Source of the DNA: Pseudomonas azotoformans
Lineage (GTDB): Bacteria; Pseudomonadota; Gammaproteobacteria; Pseudomonadales; Pseudomonadaceae
Assembly (NCBI RefSeq): GCF_900103345.1
Contig: NZ_LT629702.1
Span: forward strand, 5,192,501 to 5,256,500
Direction: 5' to 3'
Length of the DNA stretch: 64,000 nt
Shown: one piece after another, positions 1 to 8,468 of the stretch
Position numbering within the stretch: the stretch's first letter is position 1
How the letters are laid out: every line of letters starts with the position of its first letter
Made by a program: the position numbers and the translations under genes
Notes under the pieces: generated by a model
Told to the model about the DNA's origin: nothing
Database searches by the model: none
What the model saw: only the letters and a program-made list of their open reading frames with translations

Positions 1-1616
1 TTGCCGCTTCTGCGGTTCCAGTAGTTCTGTGAGGAACCGGTCAGGTACACCGAGCCGTTGCCCAGGCTCTGGTTGAGGCTGATGTCCATCCGGTCGCGCA
101 GGCGTGAAAGGTTGTCCAGGCTGCGGTCGTCGATGGCGAGGTCGCGCGCCCGTGCGGCGTCGGCCACGCTCAGGAAGCCCTCCGTGGAGTAGCGGTAGGC
201 ACCGAGGGCAAAGTGGGTGCCGGTGTCGGTGAAGTTCTTGCTATAGCGCAACTGCACACTTCGCCCGCCACGGGAGTCGTGGCCCGGAAGCTTCGCGGAG
301 GAGTTGGTCAGGTCAAGCGATAGCGCGCCGAACGGCGTGTTGAAAGCCGCACCCAGCAACTGCGATTGATAGTCTTCGCCCATCACCACGCCGGTGTAGC
401 CGGTCAGCAGGTTGCTGAGGCCGTGCTGGTAAGTGGCTTGCATCAGGGTCGGCGGATAGCGCAGCCCGATCTCATCCAGCTTGCCGACACTCAATGAGTA
501 GCGGCTGTAGCCGGCGCGCAACAGGTTGGCGTTGGCGGCAAAGGGAACAATGAACTCACGCTTGCGGCCATCGGCCTCGGTAATCGTGACGGTCAGGTCA
601 CCGCCATAGCCTGTGGCAAACAGGTCGTTGAGCACAAACGGGCCGGGAGCCACGGACACTTCATCGAGCAGCACACCGCGCTGGCGCACGGTGACCCGCG
701 CGTTGGTTTCGGCGATGCCACGTACGACCGGTGCGAAGCCAGTCATAGAGTCAGGCAGCATCCGGTCGTCACTGAACAGGCTGGCGCCCCGTATGCGTAC
801 GCTGTCAAACAGCTCGCCCGAGGTAAAGATCTCACCCGCCACCAATTGAGAGCGCAGCGGGGCCAGTTCGCGCTGCACGTAGGTGCTGCTGCTTTGATAG
901 CCAGCACTGCTATCGTTGCGGCTGAAGCTGCCGTTATGTCGCCAGTGCCATTCACCCAGGTTGAGGCCGGTGTTCAAGCCCAGGTAGTGGGAGTCGATGG
1001 TGCGGCCATTGGTCTGTGTCGCGAAGGAGTTGACGTTGTAGCGCACGAAGGCCGCGTCAACGCCGCTGTCCCAGTGCTTGGGGTCGACATAGCCCCGCGC
1101 CTGGCGCAGCAGGTAGATCTGCGGCACCTGCAGTTCCAGGCGGTTCTCGCCCGAGTCGAACTGGCTGCTGCTGCCGGGCAGGTAGGTTGCGATGTCATCG
1201 CAGCGGGAAAACTCCGGTGCAGGCGGCTGGCCGGCCTCGGCGGGTTGATTTTTCGGCGCATCCAGATCGATGCCAAACCGGACAAGTGCGTCGCGCTCAA
1301 GGCACATCTGCGCCGAGTCCTGGCCTTCAACGGCGACGAAGACCACGGTTTCACGCCCGATCCACTGGCCGTTGAGGTAGACATCGGTGCGGTAAGTGCC
1401 GGGCAGCACGATGTTGCCGCGGCTGAACTTTGAAATGTCGACCTGCTGGTCGACCGCCCGATCCGGAAAGAAGGCGGGGTTGAACTCGACATTCTCGACA
1501 CCGTAGGCGGCCACGGCATTGACGCTACTGAGCAGCAACAGGCAGCGCGCCATGAGCATCGATTGACGACGTGACAGGGATCCGGCGCTTACGCTGGCAG
1601 GCGTGTTGGAACTCAT
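1..1616 (-). CDS. Fimbrial outer-membrane usher (PapC/FimD family), 3' part outside window
   Basis: Reading the minus strand from ATG 1616 gives about 538 uninterrupted codons running off the left edge, so the C-terminal third of a normal ~800-850-residue usher is missing from view. A signal peptide (hydrophobic residues ~24-36) is followed by FNPAFF (45-50) of the N-terminal subunit-binding domain. Further on are DVYLNGQWIG and GYGGDLTVTITEADG, then PFAANANLLRAGYSRYS at the start of the beta barrel. Ushers form the outer-membrane pore that recruits chaperone-subunit complexes and threads the pilus outward. It is the last visible gene of the subunit-chaperone-chaperone-usher operon, about 145 bases after the upstream chaperone. 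An in-frame ATG at 1625 is possible, but GAGA is better spaced for 1616. Confidence 0.93.
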   Translation of the reverse strand, partial: MSSNTPASVSAGSLSRRQSMLMARCLLLLSSVNAVAAYGVENVEFNPAFFPDRAVDQQVDISKFSRGNIVLPGTYRTDVYLNGQWIGRETVVFVAVEGQDSAQMCLERDALVRFGIDLDAPKNQPAEAGQPPAPEFSRCDDIATYLPGSSSQFDSGENRLELQVPQIYLLRQARGYVDPKHWDSGVDAAFVRYNVNSFATQTNGRTIDSHYLGLNTGLNLGEWHWRHNGSFSRNDSSAGYQSSSTYVQRELAPLRSQLVAGEIFTSGELFDSVRIRGASLFSDDRMLPDSMTGFAPVVRGIAETNARVTVRQRGVLLDEVSVAPGPFVLNDLFATGYGGDLTVTITEADGRKREFIVPFAANANLLRAGYSRYSLSVGKLDEIGLRYPPTLMQATYQHGLSNLLTGYTGVVMGEDYQSQLLGAAFNTPFGALSLDLTNSSAKLPGHDSRGGRSVQLRYSKNFTDTGTHFALGAYRYSTEGFLSVADAARARDLAIDDRSLDNLSRLRDRMDISLNQSLGNGSVYLTGSSQNYWNRRSG

Positions 1617-1720
1617 GTTTACCATTCTCAAAAATAAGGACTGTCCGAATTTGGGCAAAGGGAACCCCTGCCCAAAAAAAGGGGCATTAGCCGAACGTGT
1701 GTAACGAAGTGGATAGCGTT

Positions 1721-1750
1721 GCCAGCGGCTAGACGAATGTCGCCGCTGGC
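1721..1750 (-). other. Intercistronic inverted repeat between chaperone and usher
   Basis: GCCAGCGGC (1721-1729) and GCCGCTGGC (1742-1750) form a perfect 9-bp stem with a 12-base loop, 13 bases after the chaperone stop codon. No T-tract follows on the minus strand, so it is more likely an mRNA-stabilising or attenuating hairpin than a full terminator. Role is inferred only. Confidence 0.5.
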
Positions 1751-1762
1751 GTATTCAGGCCT

Positions 1763-2539
1763 TCATTTGGCGAGCTTGGCGCGGTGAGGGATGGCCACCC
1801 CAAAGTCGTCGAGCGTCTGGAACTCCACGGTTTGCGAGGGGTTCGGCGGTGACTTGAGGCTGGGCAGCTCGAAGCGGTTGCGTCCTCCCGGCACCACCAT
1901 GTTGTCCGTGCCGGACGCCACAGCCTTGCGGGCATGGCGTTGCTGTGCCTCCAGCACATCGACCTGGTCGAACGTCACGTGATACGGGGTGGGGTTATAG
2001 ACTTCGAGGACCTGGCCCTGCTCGGTGGACTCGCGTCGCCACTGCAGTTTGCCTGGCGCCTCTTCCACGCTATAAGGCAGATTCGGCGGACGGAAAAACA
2101 GCTTGATCCGCGAGCGAAAAGCCAGCTGCAACTGATTGTCCTGCGGACCGCCTTGTGCCTGGGAAGGCACCTCCAGCACGTTGAACCAGAACAGGCTTTC
2201 CTGTTTCGATGGCAGGGCCTCGCCCGTATACGCCAGGCGTACGACCTGCTGTTTGCCGGGCTCCATGCGGAAGATCGGCGGTGTGGTCACGAAGGGTACG
2301 CCCGCCAGATCCGGCGTCGAGTACTCGTCGCCATTGTCCAGCCAGGCCTGGATCAGCACCGGCGCCTGATTCTTGCTTTCAAGCCGCACCGTGACTTCTT
2401 TGTCGTTCTGCGGGTAGACAATGCGGGTGCTGCCGATGACAACACTCGCGTGTGCGACGGCAGTGCCGAACAGCGCGAAGGCGACTGCGATGAACCTGGG
2501 CAGGTGTGTGAGAGACATTGCGTTCATGGCGGTGCTCAT
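1763..2539 (-). CDS. Periplasmic pilus-assembly chaperone (PapD-like), second copy
   Basis: 258 residues. A signal peptide ends in AVAHA (~residue 31), followed by an immunoglobulin-like chaperone with TRIVYPQND, FRMEPGKQQVVRL and ESLFWFNVLEVP. The basic pair that anchors subunit C-termini in PapD is matched by the Arg of TRIVYP and the Lys of RIKLFFRP. It escorts unfolded fimbrial subunits through the periplasm to the usher. ATG 2539 overlaps the stop of the upstream chaperone gene (ATGA), so translation is probably coupled. It is clearly paralogous to that chaperone but divergent. Two chaperones with one major subunit and one usher suggest specialised subunits, perhaps a tip adhesin, encoded beyond the left edge. 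Confidence 0.92.
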   Translation of the reverse strand: MSTAMNAMSLTHLPRFIAVAFALFGTAVAHASVVIGSTRIVYPQNDKEVTVRLESKNQAPVLIQAWLDNGDEYSTPDLAGVPFVTTPPIFRMEPGKQQVVRLAYTGEALPSKQESLFWFNVLEVPSQAQGGPQDNQLQLAFRSRIKLFFRPPNLPYSVEEAPGKLQWRRESTEQGQVLEVYNPTPYHVTFDQVDVLEAQQRHARKAVASGTDNMVVPGGRNRFELPSLKSPPNPSQTVEFQTLDDFGVAIPHRAKLAK

Positions 2540-3312
2540 CTCACGGCTGAAGGGCTAAGGCTCGCCGAGTGGCGAACGCGGGCGCCGAAGTCGCTGACGC
2601 TGGTGAATTCGACTTTGGGCGTGCCGCTGGGGCGATCGCGCAACTGCGGCAGCGCAAACAGTTTCACATCGCCGGACGGCATCAACAGACCGTCATTGGG
2701 GTCCTGGTTCGCGGCTTTGCTGAACCGTTTGCCTTGGCTCAGCAGGTCAACCGATGTCAGCGAAATATGGTAAGGCGTCGGGTTGGTCGCTTGCAGTGCG
2801 TAGCCGTTATTGTGAGGTACCAGCTGCCATTGCAGTTTCGAAGGGGCGCTGGCCACCGGGTAGGGCAACGATTGAGGGCGCAGGAACACACGCAAGCGGG
2901 TCCGAAACGCCAACTCGATCTGATTGTTCTGCTCGGCGCCCGCTGTCACCGGTGGCACCTCCAGCACGTTCAGCCAGTACAGGCTTTCCCGGTCGGTGGG
3001 GCCGGGTTCGCCGGAGTAGCGCAAGCGCAACGCCTGCTGTTGATGAGGCTCGATGCGAAAGATCGGTGGTGACAGCGTAAACGGTGTCTGCGCAGTCGCG
3101 GGTGTTGAGCGGATGTCACCGGCATCCAGCCAGGCTTGCACCAGGGCGGGTCGGTCCCCTCTGTTCTCCAGCCGCACGACGACCTCTTGATGTTCGGCCG
3201 GGAAGATCACGCGGGTCCCATAAATAATCACCCCTGCATGGGCGGGCATCGCTTTGAGCGACAGCAACCCAACGGCACAGGTGGCAAGCGCAAGGCGAGC
3301 CATTTTTTTCAT
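2536..3312 (-). CDS. Periplasmic pilus-assembly chaperone (PapD-like), first copy
   Basis: 258 residues with a clear signal peptide (MKKMARLALATCAVG..., cleavage after AHA ~26). The PapD fold is marked by TRVIFPAEHQEVVVRLENR, FRIEPHQQQALRLRYSG, ESLYWLNVLEVPP and TRLRVFLRPQSLPYP. It stabilises pilins in the periplasm by donating a beta strand. It lies 93 bases after the subunit stop codon, with a hairpin in between, and overlaps the next chaperone by 4 bases. Both chaperones have the same length, which suggests an old duplication. Substrate specificity cannot be read from the sequence. Confidence 0.92.
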   Translation of the reverse strand: MKKMARLALATCAVGLLSLKAMPAHAGVIIYGTRVIFPAEHQEVVVRLENRGDRPALVQAWLDAGDIRSTPATAQTPFTLSPPIFRIEPHQQQALRLRYSGEPGPTDRESLYWLNVLEVPPVTAGAEQNNQIELAFRTRLRVFLRPQSLPYPVASAPSKLQWQLVPHNNGYALQATNPTPYHISLTSVDLLSQGKRFSKAANQDPNDGLLMPSGDVKLFALPQLRDRPSGTPKVEFTSVSDFGARVRHSASLSPSAVR

Positions 3313-3377
3313 AGTGTCGCAACTCTTCGAATCGGGGGGATGGACCTGCCTGACTGCGGCAGGCCCGTTTCATGCGA

Positions 3378-3395
3378 GGCCTGCTGGCGCAGGCC
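3378..3395 (-). other. Hairpin between fimbrial subunit and chaperone genes
   Basis: GGCCTGC-TGGC-GCAGGCC is a perfect 7-bp stem 10 bases after the subunit stop codon, with no T-tract. Such hairpins often stabilise the subunit part of fimbrial mRNAs, giving much more subunit than assembly proteins. The structure is visible; the role is inferred. Confidence 0.5.
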
Positions 3396-3405
3396 CATTG
3401 GTCCC

Positions 3406-3987
3406 TTAATCGGCGTACACGACCATGAAGCCAACGCGAGTCTTGACCGTGCCCTCTGTGGCGGGAGCGGTGGCGTACATTTGCGCGGCCAGTGGAATCA
3501 CTGCCTGGTTGTCGGCGATCACCACGCCTTCCGATTTCTCGGTGTACACGTGGATTGGCGTGCCATCGCGGTTGGTCACTTCAACCTGGACATTCTTGGC
3601 GTTAGCGGTGTCGCTCGGGTCATCGTAGCCGTCGATGTTCAAGCGGCCGGTGGCCACGTCAATGGCGGGGCTGGTGGGGTCGAATGCAACCATGGCGGTG
3701 CGACCGTTGGTGCAGCTGCCTTCACCGGGTGCACCAATACGGATGGTGAAGCCTGTCAGGTTGGCTCGAGCGCCCGCGCTCGCCAGTCGGGCGGCGGATA
3801 CACCGCCCAGGTTGACGTCCTTGACCACTGCCCCGGTGCCCGGTGCCGAACCTTCAACCGTGCAGGTCACATCGTTCACTAATCCAGTGAAATTGATGGT
3901 GCCGTCATTGGCAGCGTGTGCGGTTTGCGATGCAGCAGCGGCCAAGGCAATAGCTGCCGCTAGGGTAGAGAGCGTGTTGAATTTCAT
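3406..3987 (-). CDS. Fimbrial major subunit (type 1-like pilin)
   Basis: 193 residues from ATG 3987, preceded by GTGGGAATACT; an upstream in-frame ATG (4044) would precede the signal sequence and is less likely. The signal peptide ends ASQTAHA. The mature protein starts ANDGTINFTGLVNDVTCTV, where NFTG and the first Cys are typical of type 1 pilins. The second Cys of the disulfide is in GEGSCTNG. The C-terminal VGFMVVYAD is the alternating-hydrophobic strand donated to chaperone and neighbouring subunit. First gene of the operon, behind a ~330-base AT-richer control region. Confidence 0.9.
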   Translation of the reverse strand: MKFNTLSTLAAAIALAAAASQTAHAANDGTINFTGLVNDVTCTVEGSAPGTGAVVKDVNLGGVSAARLASAGARANLTGFTIRIGAPGEGSCTNGRTAMVAFDPTSPAIDVATGRLNIDGYDDPSDTANAKNVQVEVTNRDGTPIHVYTEKSEGVVIADNQAVIPLAAQMYATAPATEGTVKTRVGFMVVYAD

Positions 3988-4323
3988 AGTATTCCCACTT
4001 CGTGAATTATCTTTTTGATCCGCCACAGGCAGCGATCGCTGCACCGGGTTTTATCCAAGTGGCGGAGCACATAATGTGTCGTGGAAAGAGCATGTTGCCT
4101 ATAGAGAAGTCTCTAGATTTGCCTCGTGATTATTCGAAAATCTCCTGGCTGATTCAAAGTAGTTGTATTTACTTTTTTTGTAAGAGCGGGATGTAAGACG
4201 CAGCTGAAAGAAAAGGACTTATTATTGTTGCGTGTTGATACCTGCGTGTGGCTGGGATATACCGTGCTCGAACTAAAGAGAGAATTTTCGTAATGAGCGG
4301 TAATCACTTGAGCGGGTTTCTTG
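3988..4323. promoter_or_regulatory. Divergent control region: fimbrial operon / response regulator
   Basis: About 335 bases without a convincing gene, visibly more AT-rich than the surroundings. It contains three palindromes: GCAGCGATCGCTGC (4029-4042), CACATAATGTG (4068-4078), and TAGAGA-AG-TCTCTA (4102-4115). These lie 42-130 bases upstream of the subunit start and are candidate operators. I could not pick a convincing -35/-10 for the fimbrial operon. Short open frames across the region lack ribosome binding sites and are not supported. Confidence 0.5.
4235..4263 (+). promoter_or_regulatory. Sigma-70-type promoter for the response-regulator gene
   Basis: TTGATA (4235-4240), a 17-base spacer, then TATACC (4258-4263). 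Predicted transcription starts near 4270, giving a leader of ~54 bases. Called by eye. Confidence 0.5.
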
Positions 4324-5019
4324 ATGCCTACTTCTACATCCAATATGCACACCGTCATGTTGCTTGATGATCATGAGATGGTTCGACAGGGGATCGAGCT
4401 GGGGTTGGGCAATGAGGCAGACCTTGCGGTGATCGGCTCTTTCGGCACGGGCAAGGAGTTGTTGGAGGCTTTGGCGCTGAGGCCTGCGGATGTGGTGGTG
4501 ATGGACTTCATCCTCGGCCCTTCCGACCTGGACGGCCTTGGCTTGATCCAGACGTTGAGCCGACGCTTCGGGCAATGCAGGCCGATTGTCGTATCCTCGC
4601 ACTACACCCCGGCGACCGTATCATTGGCGTTGAAGGCGGGCAGTTGGGGAGTCTTGGGCAAGACCCAGAAACTGACGGAGTTAATCACGGCTATCCGAAC
4701 GGTCGCCCAAGGCCGTATCTACTTGCAGCCTTGTATGCTGTCGGCCATCCAGGGCATGCAGCCTGTTTCTGATATGGGCAACATGAAATCGAAAATGGAA
4801 CCATCAAGTTCATTACGGCTGAACACCAGCCTTACACCCAAGGAACAAGAAGTATTGCGCTGTTTCCTCGATGGGATGTCAGTGAGTTCAATTGCGGCAA
4901 AGTTTTCGCGCAGCGCGAGTACGATCAGCACGCAGAAGCAATCAGCCTATCGGAAGTTGGGTATCAAGACCGACAGTGAACTTTTCAAGTTCACTCAGCA
5001 GTTCGGTGTACTTGAATAG
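4324..5019 (+). CDS. NarL/FixJ-type response regulator (REC + LuxR HTH)
   Basis: 231 residues from ATG 4324 (GAGCGGG upstream). The receiver domain (~10-130) has the acidic pair DD (15-16), the phosphoacceptor Asp61 in VVVMDF, the switch Ser in VVSSHY and the Lys of LGKTQK. A C-terminal LuxR helix-turn-helix (~170-228) has LTPKEQEVLRCFLDGMS and ASTISTQKQSAYRKLGI. The organisation is that of RcsB/BvgA-type regulators, which often control fimbriae. It is divergent from the fimbrial operon, so that operon is its most likely target (inference). No histidine kinase is in the window. G+C looks lower than that of the pha genes beside it, consistent with acquisition together with the fimbrial genes. 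Confidence 0.88.
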   Translation: MPTSTSNMHTVMLLDDHEMVRQGIELGLGNEADLAVIGSFGTGKELLEALALRPADVVVMDFILGPSDLDGLGLIQTLSRRFGQCRPIVVSSHYTPATVSLALKAGSWGVLGKTQKLTELITAIRTVAQGRIYLQPCMLSAIQGMQPVSDMGNMKSKMEPSSSLRLNTSLTPKEQEVLRCFLDGMSVSSIAAKFSRSASTISTQKQSAYRKLGIKTDSELFKFTQQFGVLE

Positions 5020-5056
5020 TGAAAGGGCTGTAAGAAAGTTTTCTTGCGTTCGAAAG

Positions 5057-5677
5057 TTAATTCGCATTATCCAGGTAACGTAGCGCTAATTGTTCAATGG
5101 CCTGTCGCGCCGGCGACAACAAGTGCGGCGCGACCAGCATCATGACCTGGTAGACCGCCACTCGCACTTCGCCTTCCCGGTCGAGAATGCGCTGGTAATC
5201 CAGGGAGAACAGCAAGGTCATGGTGATCTGTTCCACCAGCTGCCCCAGTGCCTGGGTATCGCTGGCCAACTGGCCGGCGGCCTTCAGTCGCGCAAGCAGG
5301 GACGCCAAGGTGCGCTTGAGCGCCGTGAGCAGGTTGCGGATGCCCTTGGCCAATTTCGGCAGGCGCCCCGCCAGGTTTGACAGGTCCTGGAACAGGAACC
5401 GGTAATGCGCCATGCGCTCGACGATCAGGTGCAGGAACAGCCAGTAGTCCTGTGGTTCCAGTTGCGCGTCTGCCGGTGGGTCGAGCAAGGGCGTCAGTTC
5501 ATTCTGGAAGCGCTCGAACAGCCCGAGCACCAAGGGCTCCTTGCCATGGAAATGGTAGTAGAGGTTGCCGGGGCTGATCCCCATTTCATTGGCCACCTCC
5601 ATGGTCGACACGTTGGGTTCGCCCTTCTGGTTGAACAATTGCAGGGCACATTCAAGGATACGGTCGCGGGTCTTCAT
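5057..5677 (-). CDS. phaD: TetR-family regulator PhaD
   Basis: 206 residues with an N-terminal TetR DNA-binding domain: RILECALQLFNQKG, then MGISPGNLYYHFHGKEPLV (~8-58). A long helical ligand-binding C-terminus follows. In mcl-PHA loci PhaD sits directly after phaC2 and activates the phaC1 and phaI promoters, probably in response to acyl-CoA-type signals. Here it starts 28 bases after the phaC2 stop, so it is in the same operon. Downstream, phaF/phaI are not found: the next gene is the convergent response regulator. Identity rests on family motifs and position. Confidence 0.92.
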   Translation of the reverse strand: MKTRDRILECALQLFNQKGEPNVSTMEVANEMGISPGNLYYHFHGKEPLVLGLFERFQNELTPLLDPPADAQLEPQDYWLFLHLIVERMAHYRFLFQDLSNLAGRLPKLAKGIRNLLTALKRTLASLLARLKAAGQLASDTQALGQLVEQITMTLLFSLDYQRILDREGEVRVAVYQVMMLVAPHLLSPARQAIEQLALRYLDNAN

Positions 5678-5704
5678 CCAGTCTTCTTAATGTGATCGTT
5701 GAGC

Positions 5705-7387
5705 TCAGCGTACGCGCACGTAAGTGCCCGGTGCCGCTTCCATCGGTGGGTAATTCTGGTTGCCCAGGGCGGTGAGGGTTTCGCGTTGCACGCCGGAACG
5801 CTGCTGGATCCACTCCAGCCACCGCGGCCACCAGCTGCCTTCGACATGGTCGGCGTCGTAGTACCAGGCACGTGGGTCGCTGCTCAGCTTGAGGTTCTCG
5901 ACGTAGTTGGCCTTGGGGTTGCCCGGCGGGTTGAGAATGCTCTGGATATGCCCGCTGTTGGACAGCACAAAGCGCCGCTCACCGCCCAGCAACTGGGTGG
6001 AGCGGTACACCGCATCCCACGGCGTGATGTGGTCGTTGATGCCGGCCACGCTGAAACTGTCCACTGTGACCTTCTGCAAATCGATGGGCGTGCCACAGAC
6101 TTCCAGGCCGCCGGGATGGCTCAGCGGGTTGTGCTTGAAGAAGTCCAGCAGGTCGCCGTGCAAGGCGGCGGGCAGGCGCGTGTTGTCGTTGTTCCAGTAC
6201 AGGATGTCGAAGGCTGGCGGCTCCTTGCCCAGCAGGTAGTTGTTGATCCAGTAGTTCCAGATCAGGTCATTGGGGCGCATCCAGGCGAACACCTTGGCCA
6301 TGTCGCGGCCGTCGAGCACGCCTTGCTGGTAGGAGCGGCGCTTGGCGGCTTCCAGGGTCTGCTCGTCGGCGAACAGGGTGGCAGGGCTGTCGATCTGGCT
6401 GTCCAGCAGGCTCACCAGGTAACTCGCGCTGGAGATGCGCCGCAGCTGACGCTTGGCCTGCAAGTGGCCTTGCAGCGCGGCGATGGTCAGGCCGCCCGCG
6501 CAGGCGCCCATCAGGTTGACCTCGCGGGCCCCGCTGATCGCGCGACAGACGTTGAGCGCTTCCTCCAGCGCGGCGACATAGGTTGAGAGGCCCCATTCGC
6601 GATGCCGCACATCCGGGTTGCGCCAGCTGACCATGAAGGTCTGCAGGCCGTTTTTCAGGGCGTACTGCACAAAGCTGTTGGCCGGGCTCAGGTCGAAGAT
6701 GTAGTACTTGTTGATCTGCGGCGGCACGATCAGCAGCGGCTTGGCGTACTGTTTTTCGCTCATGGGCTTGTACTGGATCAGCTCCAGCAGCTCATTGCGA
6801 AACACCACCGAGCCGGGGGTGGTGGCGACCGTCTTGCCCACTTCGAAGGCGTGCTTGCTCACCTGGCGCGGCAGGCCATTGTTGTGCAGCAGGTCCTCGA
6901 ACAGGTTGCTCACCCCGCGCACCACGCTGTTGCCGCCGGAGTTGAGCAGCTCCTTGATCGCCAGCGGGTTGAGCAGGGTGTTGGATGGCGAGACCGCATC
7001 GTTGAGCAAGGAGAAGGCAAAGTGCGCACGGGCCCGGTCATCGGCGCTGAGGGTGCTGTCATCGATCCAGTGGCGTGTCTGTTTCTGCCAGCTCAAATAG
7101 GCCTGCAGGCTGCGCCGGTACAGGGGGTTGAGCTTCCAGGTGGGGTCGTTGAAACGGCTGTCGTTGGGGTTGGGTTCGTGCACGGTTTCACCGAGCAGCA
7201 CGCGGCCCAGTTGCCCGCTCAACGCCCAGGCGTGCCGAACGGTATGCACCGGGTTGCGCAAGCCATGGGCAGCCACGCTGCGCAGGGTCGACAGCAAATC
7301 CCGGCCGCGCAGGCCGGTGATCGCATTTTGCGCGTTGATGAACGCGGCGGGGGTGGGCGCCGGGTTCGTCACGGGTCTTTCTCGCAT
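5705..7387 (-). CDS. phaC2: Class II PHA synthase 2
   Basis: 560 residues from ATG 7387, which has AAGGAG eight bases upstream; a longer frame to 7456 has no such site. It polymerises (R)-3-hydroxyacyl-CoA (C6-C14) into medium-chain-length PHA at the granule surface. The lipase-like box NLMGACAGG places the catalytic Cys at 296. The catalytic Asp and His lie in SVAGINDHITPWD and SNSGHIQSILNPPGN. Length and Cys296 match the class II family. About 55% of residues look shared with PhaC1 of this locus. Lies between phaZ and phaD. Confidence 0.97.
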   Translation of the reverse strand: MRERPVTNPAPTPAAFINAQNAITGLRGRDLLSTLRSVAAHGLRNPVHTVRHAWALSGQLGRVLLGETVHEPNPNDSRFNDPTWKLNPLYRRSLQAYLSWQKQTRHWIDDSTLSADDRARAHFAFSLLNDAVSPSNTLLNPLAIKELLNSGGNSVVRGVSNLFEDLLHNNGLPRQVSKHAFEVGKTVATTPGSVVFRNELLELIQYKPMSEKQYAKPLLIVPPQINKYYIFDLSPANSFVQYALKNGLQTFMVSWRNPDVRHREWGLSTYVAALEEALNVCRAISGAREVNLMGACAGGLTIAALQGHLQAKRQLRRISSASYLVSLLDSQIDSPATLFADEQTLEAAKRRSYQQGVLDGRDMAKVFAWMRPNDLIWNYWINNYLLGKEPPAFDILYWNNDNTRLPAALHGDLLDFFKHNPLSHPGGLEVCGTPIDLQKVTVDSFSVAGINDHITPWDAVYRSTQLLGGERRFVLSNSGHIQSILNPPGNPKANYVENLKLSSDPRAWYYDADHVEGSWWPRWLEWIQQRSGVQRETLTALGNQNYPPMEAAPGTYVRVR

Positions 7388-7476
7388 GAGCCAACACTCC
7401 TTCGTCAAGCCATCAAACAGGCACGCCAATTCAGAACCATAGTCGGTTCCTGGCAAGTTGCGCGGCGGTGTGGTCC

Positions 7477-8322
7477 TTACACGGCCGGTCGCGGATGAAT
7501 CACCGCGCGCATGCGCTCCTCTTCAAGAAACTTCATGATGATCGGCGCCACGGCTTCGGCCCGGGTGATCAGGAACAGGTGGCCGTCATCGATGATGTGC
7601 AACTGTGCATTGGGAATGCGCCAGGCGAGCATGCGCATGTTGATCAGCGGGATCAGCGGGTCATCGTCCCCCGCCAGCACCAGGGTAGGCTGGCGGATCT
7701 TGTGCAGCCAGTGGATGCTGGTCCAGCCCAACCCGGCGAACAGTTGCCAGTAGTAGCCAAGCTTGCCGGCCGAGCGCACTTTGCTGGCGTGTTCGGCAGC
7801 CAGTTTCGAATCGCGGCGGAACGAGCCACCGTAGATCATCGGCGCGATGCGCACCACGTGGGACGGCTGGATGTAGCGGCGCGGGCTGGCCATCAGCCAC
7901 AGCACCTTCGGCTTGCCCGGCACCATCACCGCACCCGCCGCCGTGGCTGCGAGGATCAACTTCTTGCACCGCTCCGGGTAGTCATAGGCAAACTGCTGCG
8001 CCAACGCGCCACCCCAGGACACGCCCACTGCATTCACCTGGCCATAGTCCAGGTAGTCGAGCATGCGCGCGGTGAGTTTGGCCAAACCGGGAAAACGGTA
8101 CGGCCGATTGGGCGTCGACGAACCGCCCACGCCGGGCACATCGAAGGCGATCACTTCCAGGTCCGGGTCCAGTGCCTGGACGAACGGAAACACCAACTCA
8201 AGGTTGGCGCCGATGCCATTGAAGATCAGCAACGGCGTCAAGTGAGGCTTGCCCGGGCGTACCGCCGTGCGGATGGTCTGGCCATCCAGGTCGATGGTAC
8301 GGAAGATGAACGGTTGCGGCAT
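7477..8322 (-). CDS. phaZ: Intracellular PHA depolymerase
   Basis: 281-residue alpha/beta hydrolase from ATG 8322 (AGGG upstream; a TTG two codons earlier is also open). It degrades stored mcl-PHA to 3-hydroxyalkanoic acids, allowing polymer turnover. The nucleophile elbow is VGVSWGG (Ser102). The acid lies in VLAGDDDPLIP and the His in DDGHLFL. Length equals the usual ~283 residues of the family. Its place between the two synthase genes is the standard mcl-PHA arrangement, separated from phaC1 by a REPIN. Confidence 0.95.
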   Translation of the reverse strand: MPQPFIFRTIDLDGQTIRTAVRPGKPHLTPLLIFNGIGANLELVFPFVQALDPDLEVIAFDVPGVGGSSTPNRPYRFPGLAKLTARMLDYLDYGQVNAVGVSWGGALAQQFAYDYPERCKKLILAATAAGAVMVPGKPKVLWLMASPRRYIQPSHVVRIAPMIYGGSFRRDSKLAAEHASKVRSAGKLGYYWQLFAGLGWTSIHWLHKIRQPTLVLAGDDDPLIPLINMRMLAWRIPNAQLHIIDDGHLFLITRAEAVAPIIMKFLEEERMRAVIHPRPAV

Positions 8323-8360
8323 GCTCAAACCCTGTGAAGTGTTACAGCCGGAATGCGCTC

Positions 8361-8455
8361 AATGTGGGAGGGCGCTTGCCCCCGATAGCGGTGTGGCAGT
8401 TACAGTTGTATCAACGGACAGTCAGCCATCGGGGGCAAGCCCCCTCCCACATTTG
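8361..8455. repeat. REPIN (paired inverted REP)
   Basis: Two inverted arms, TGTGGGAGGGCGCTTGCCCC and its near-complement ending CCCCCTCCCACA, flank a ~45-base centre between phaC1 and phaZ. The left arm has one mismatch (GGCGC for GGGGC) relative to the other copies in the window. It could modulate phaC1/phaZ mRNA balance. Confidence 0.9.
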
Positions 8456-8468
8456 AATGCATTTCAAT

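Noticed and set aside
4002..4196. 64-residue plus-strand frame in the fimbrial control region
   Set aside because: Spans three palindromes, has no ribosome site and no protein-like composition.
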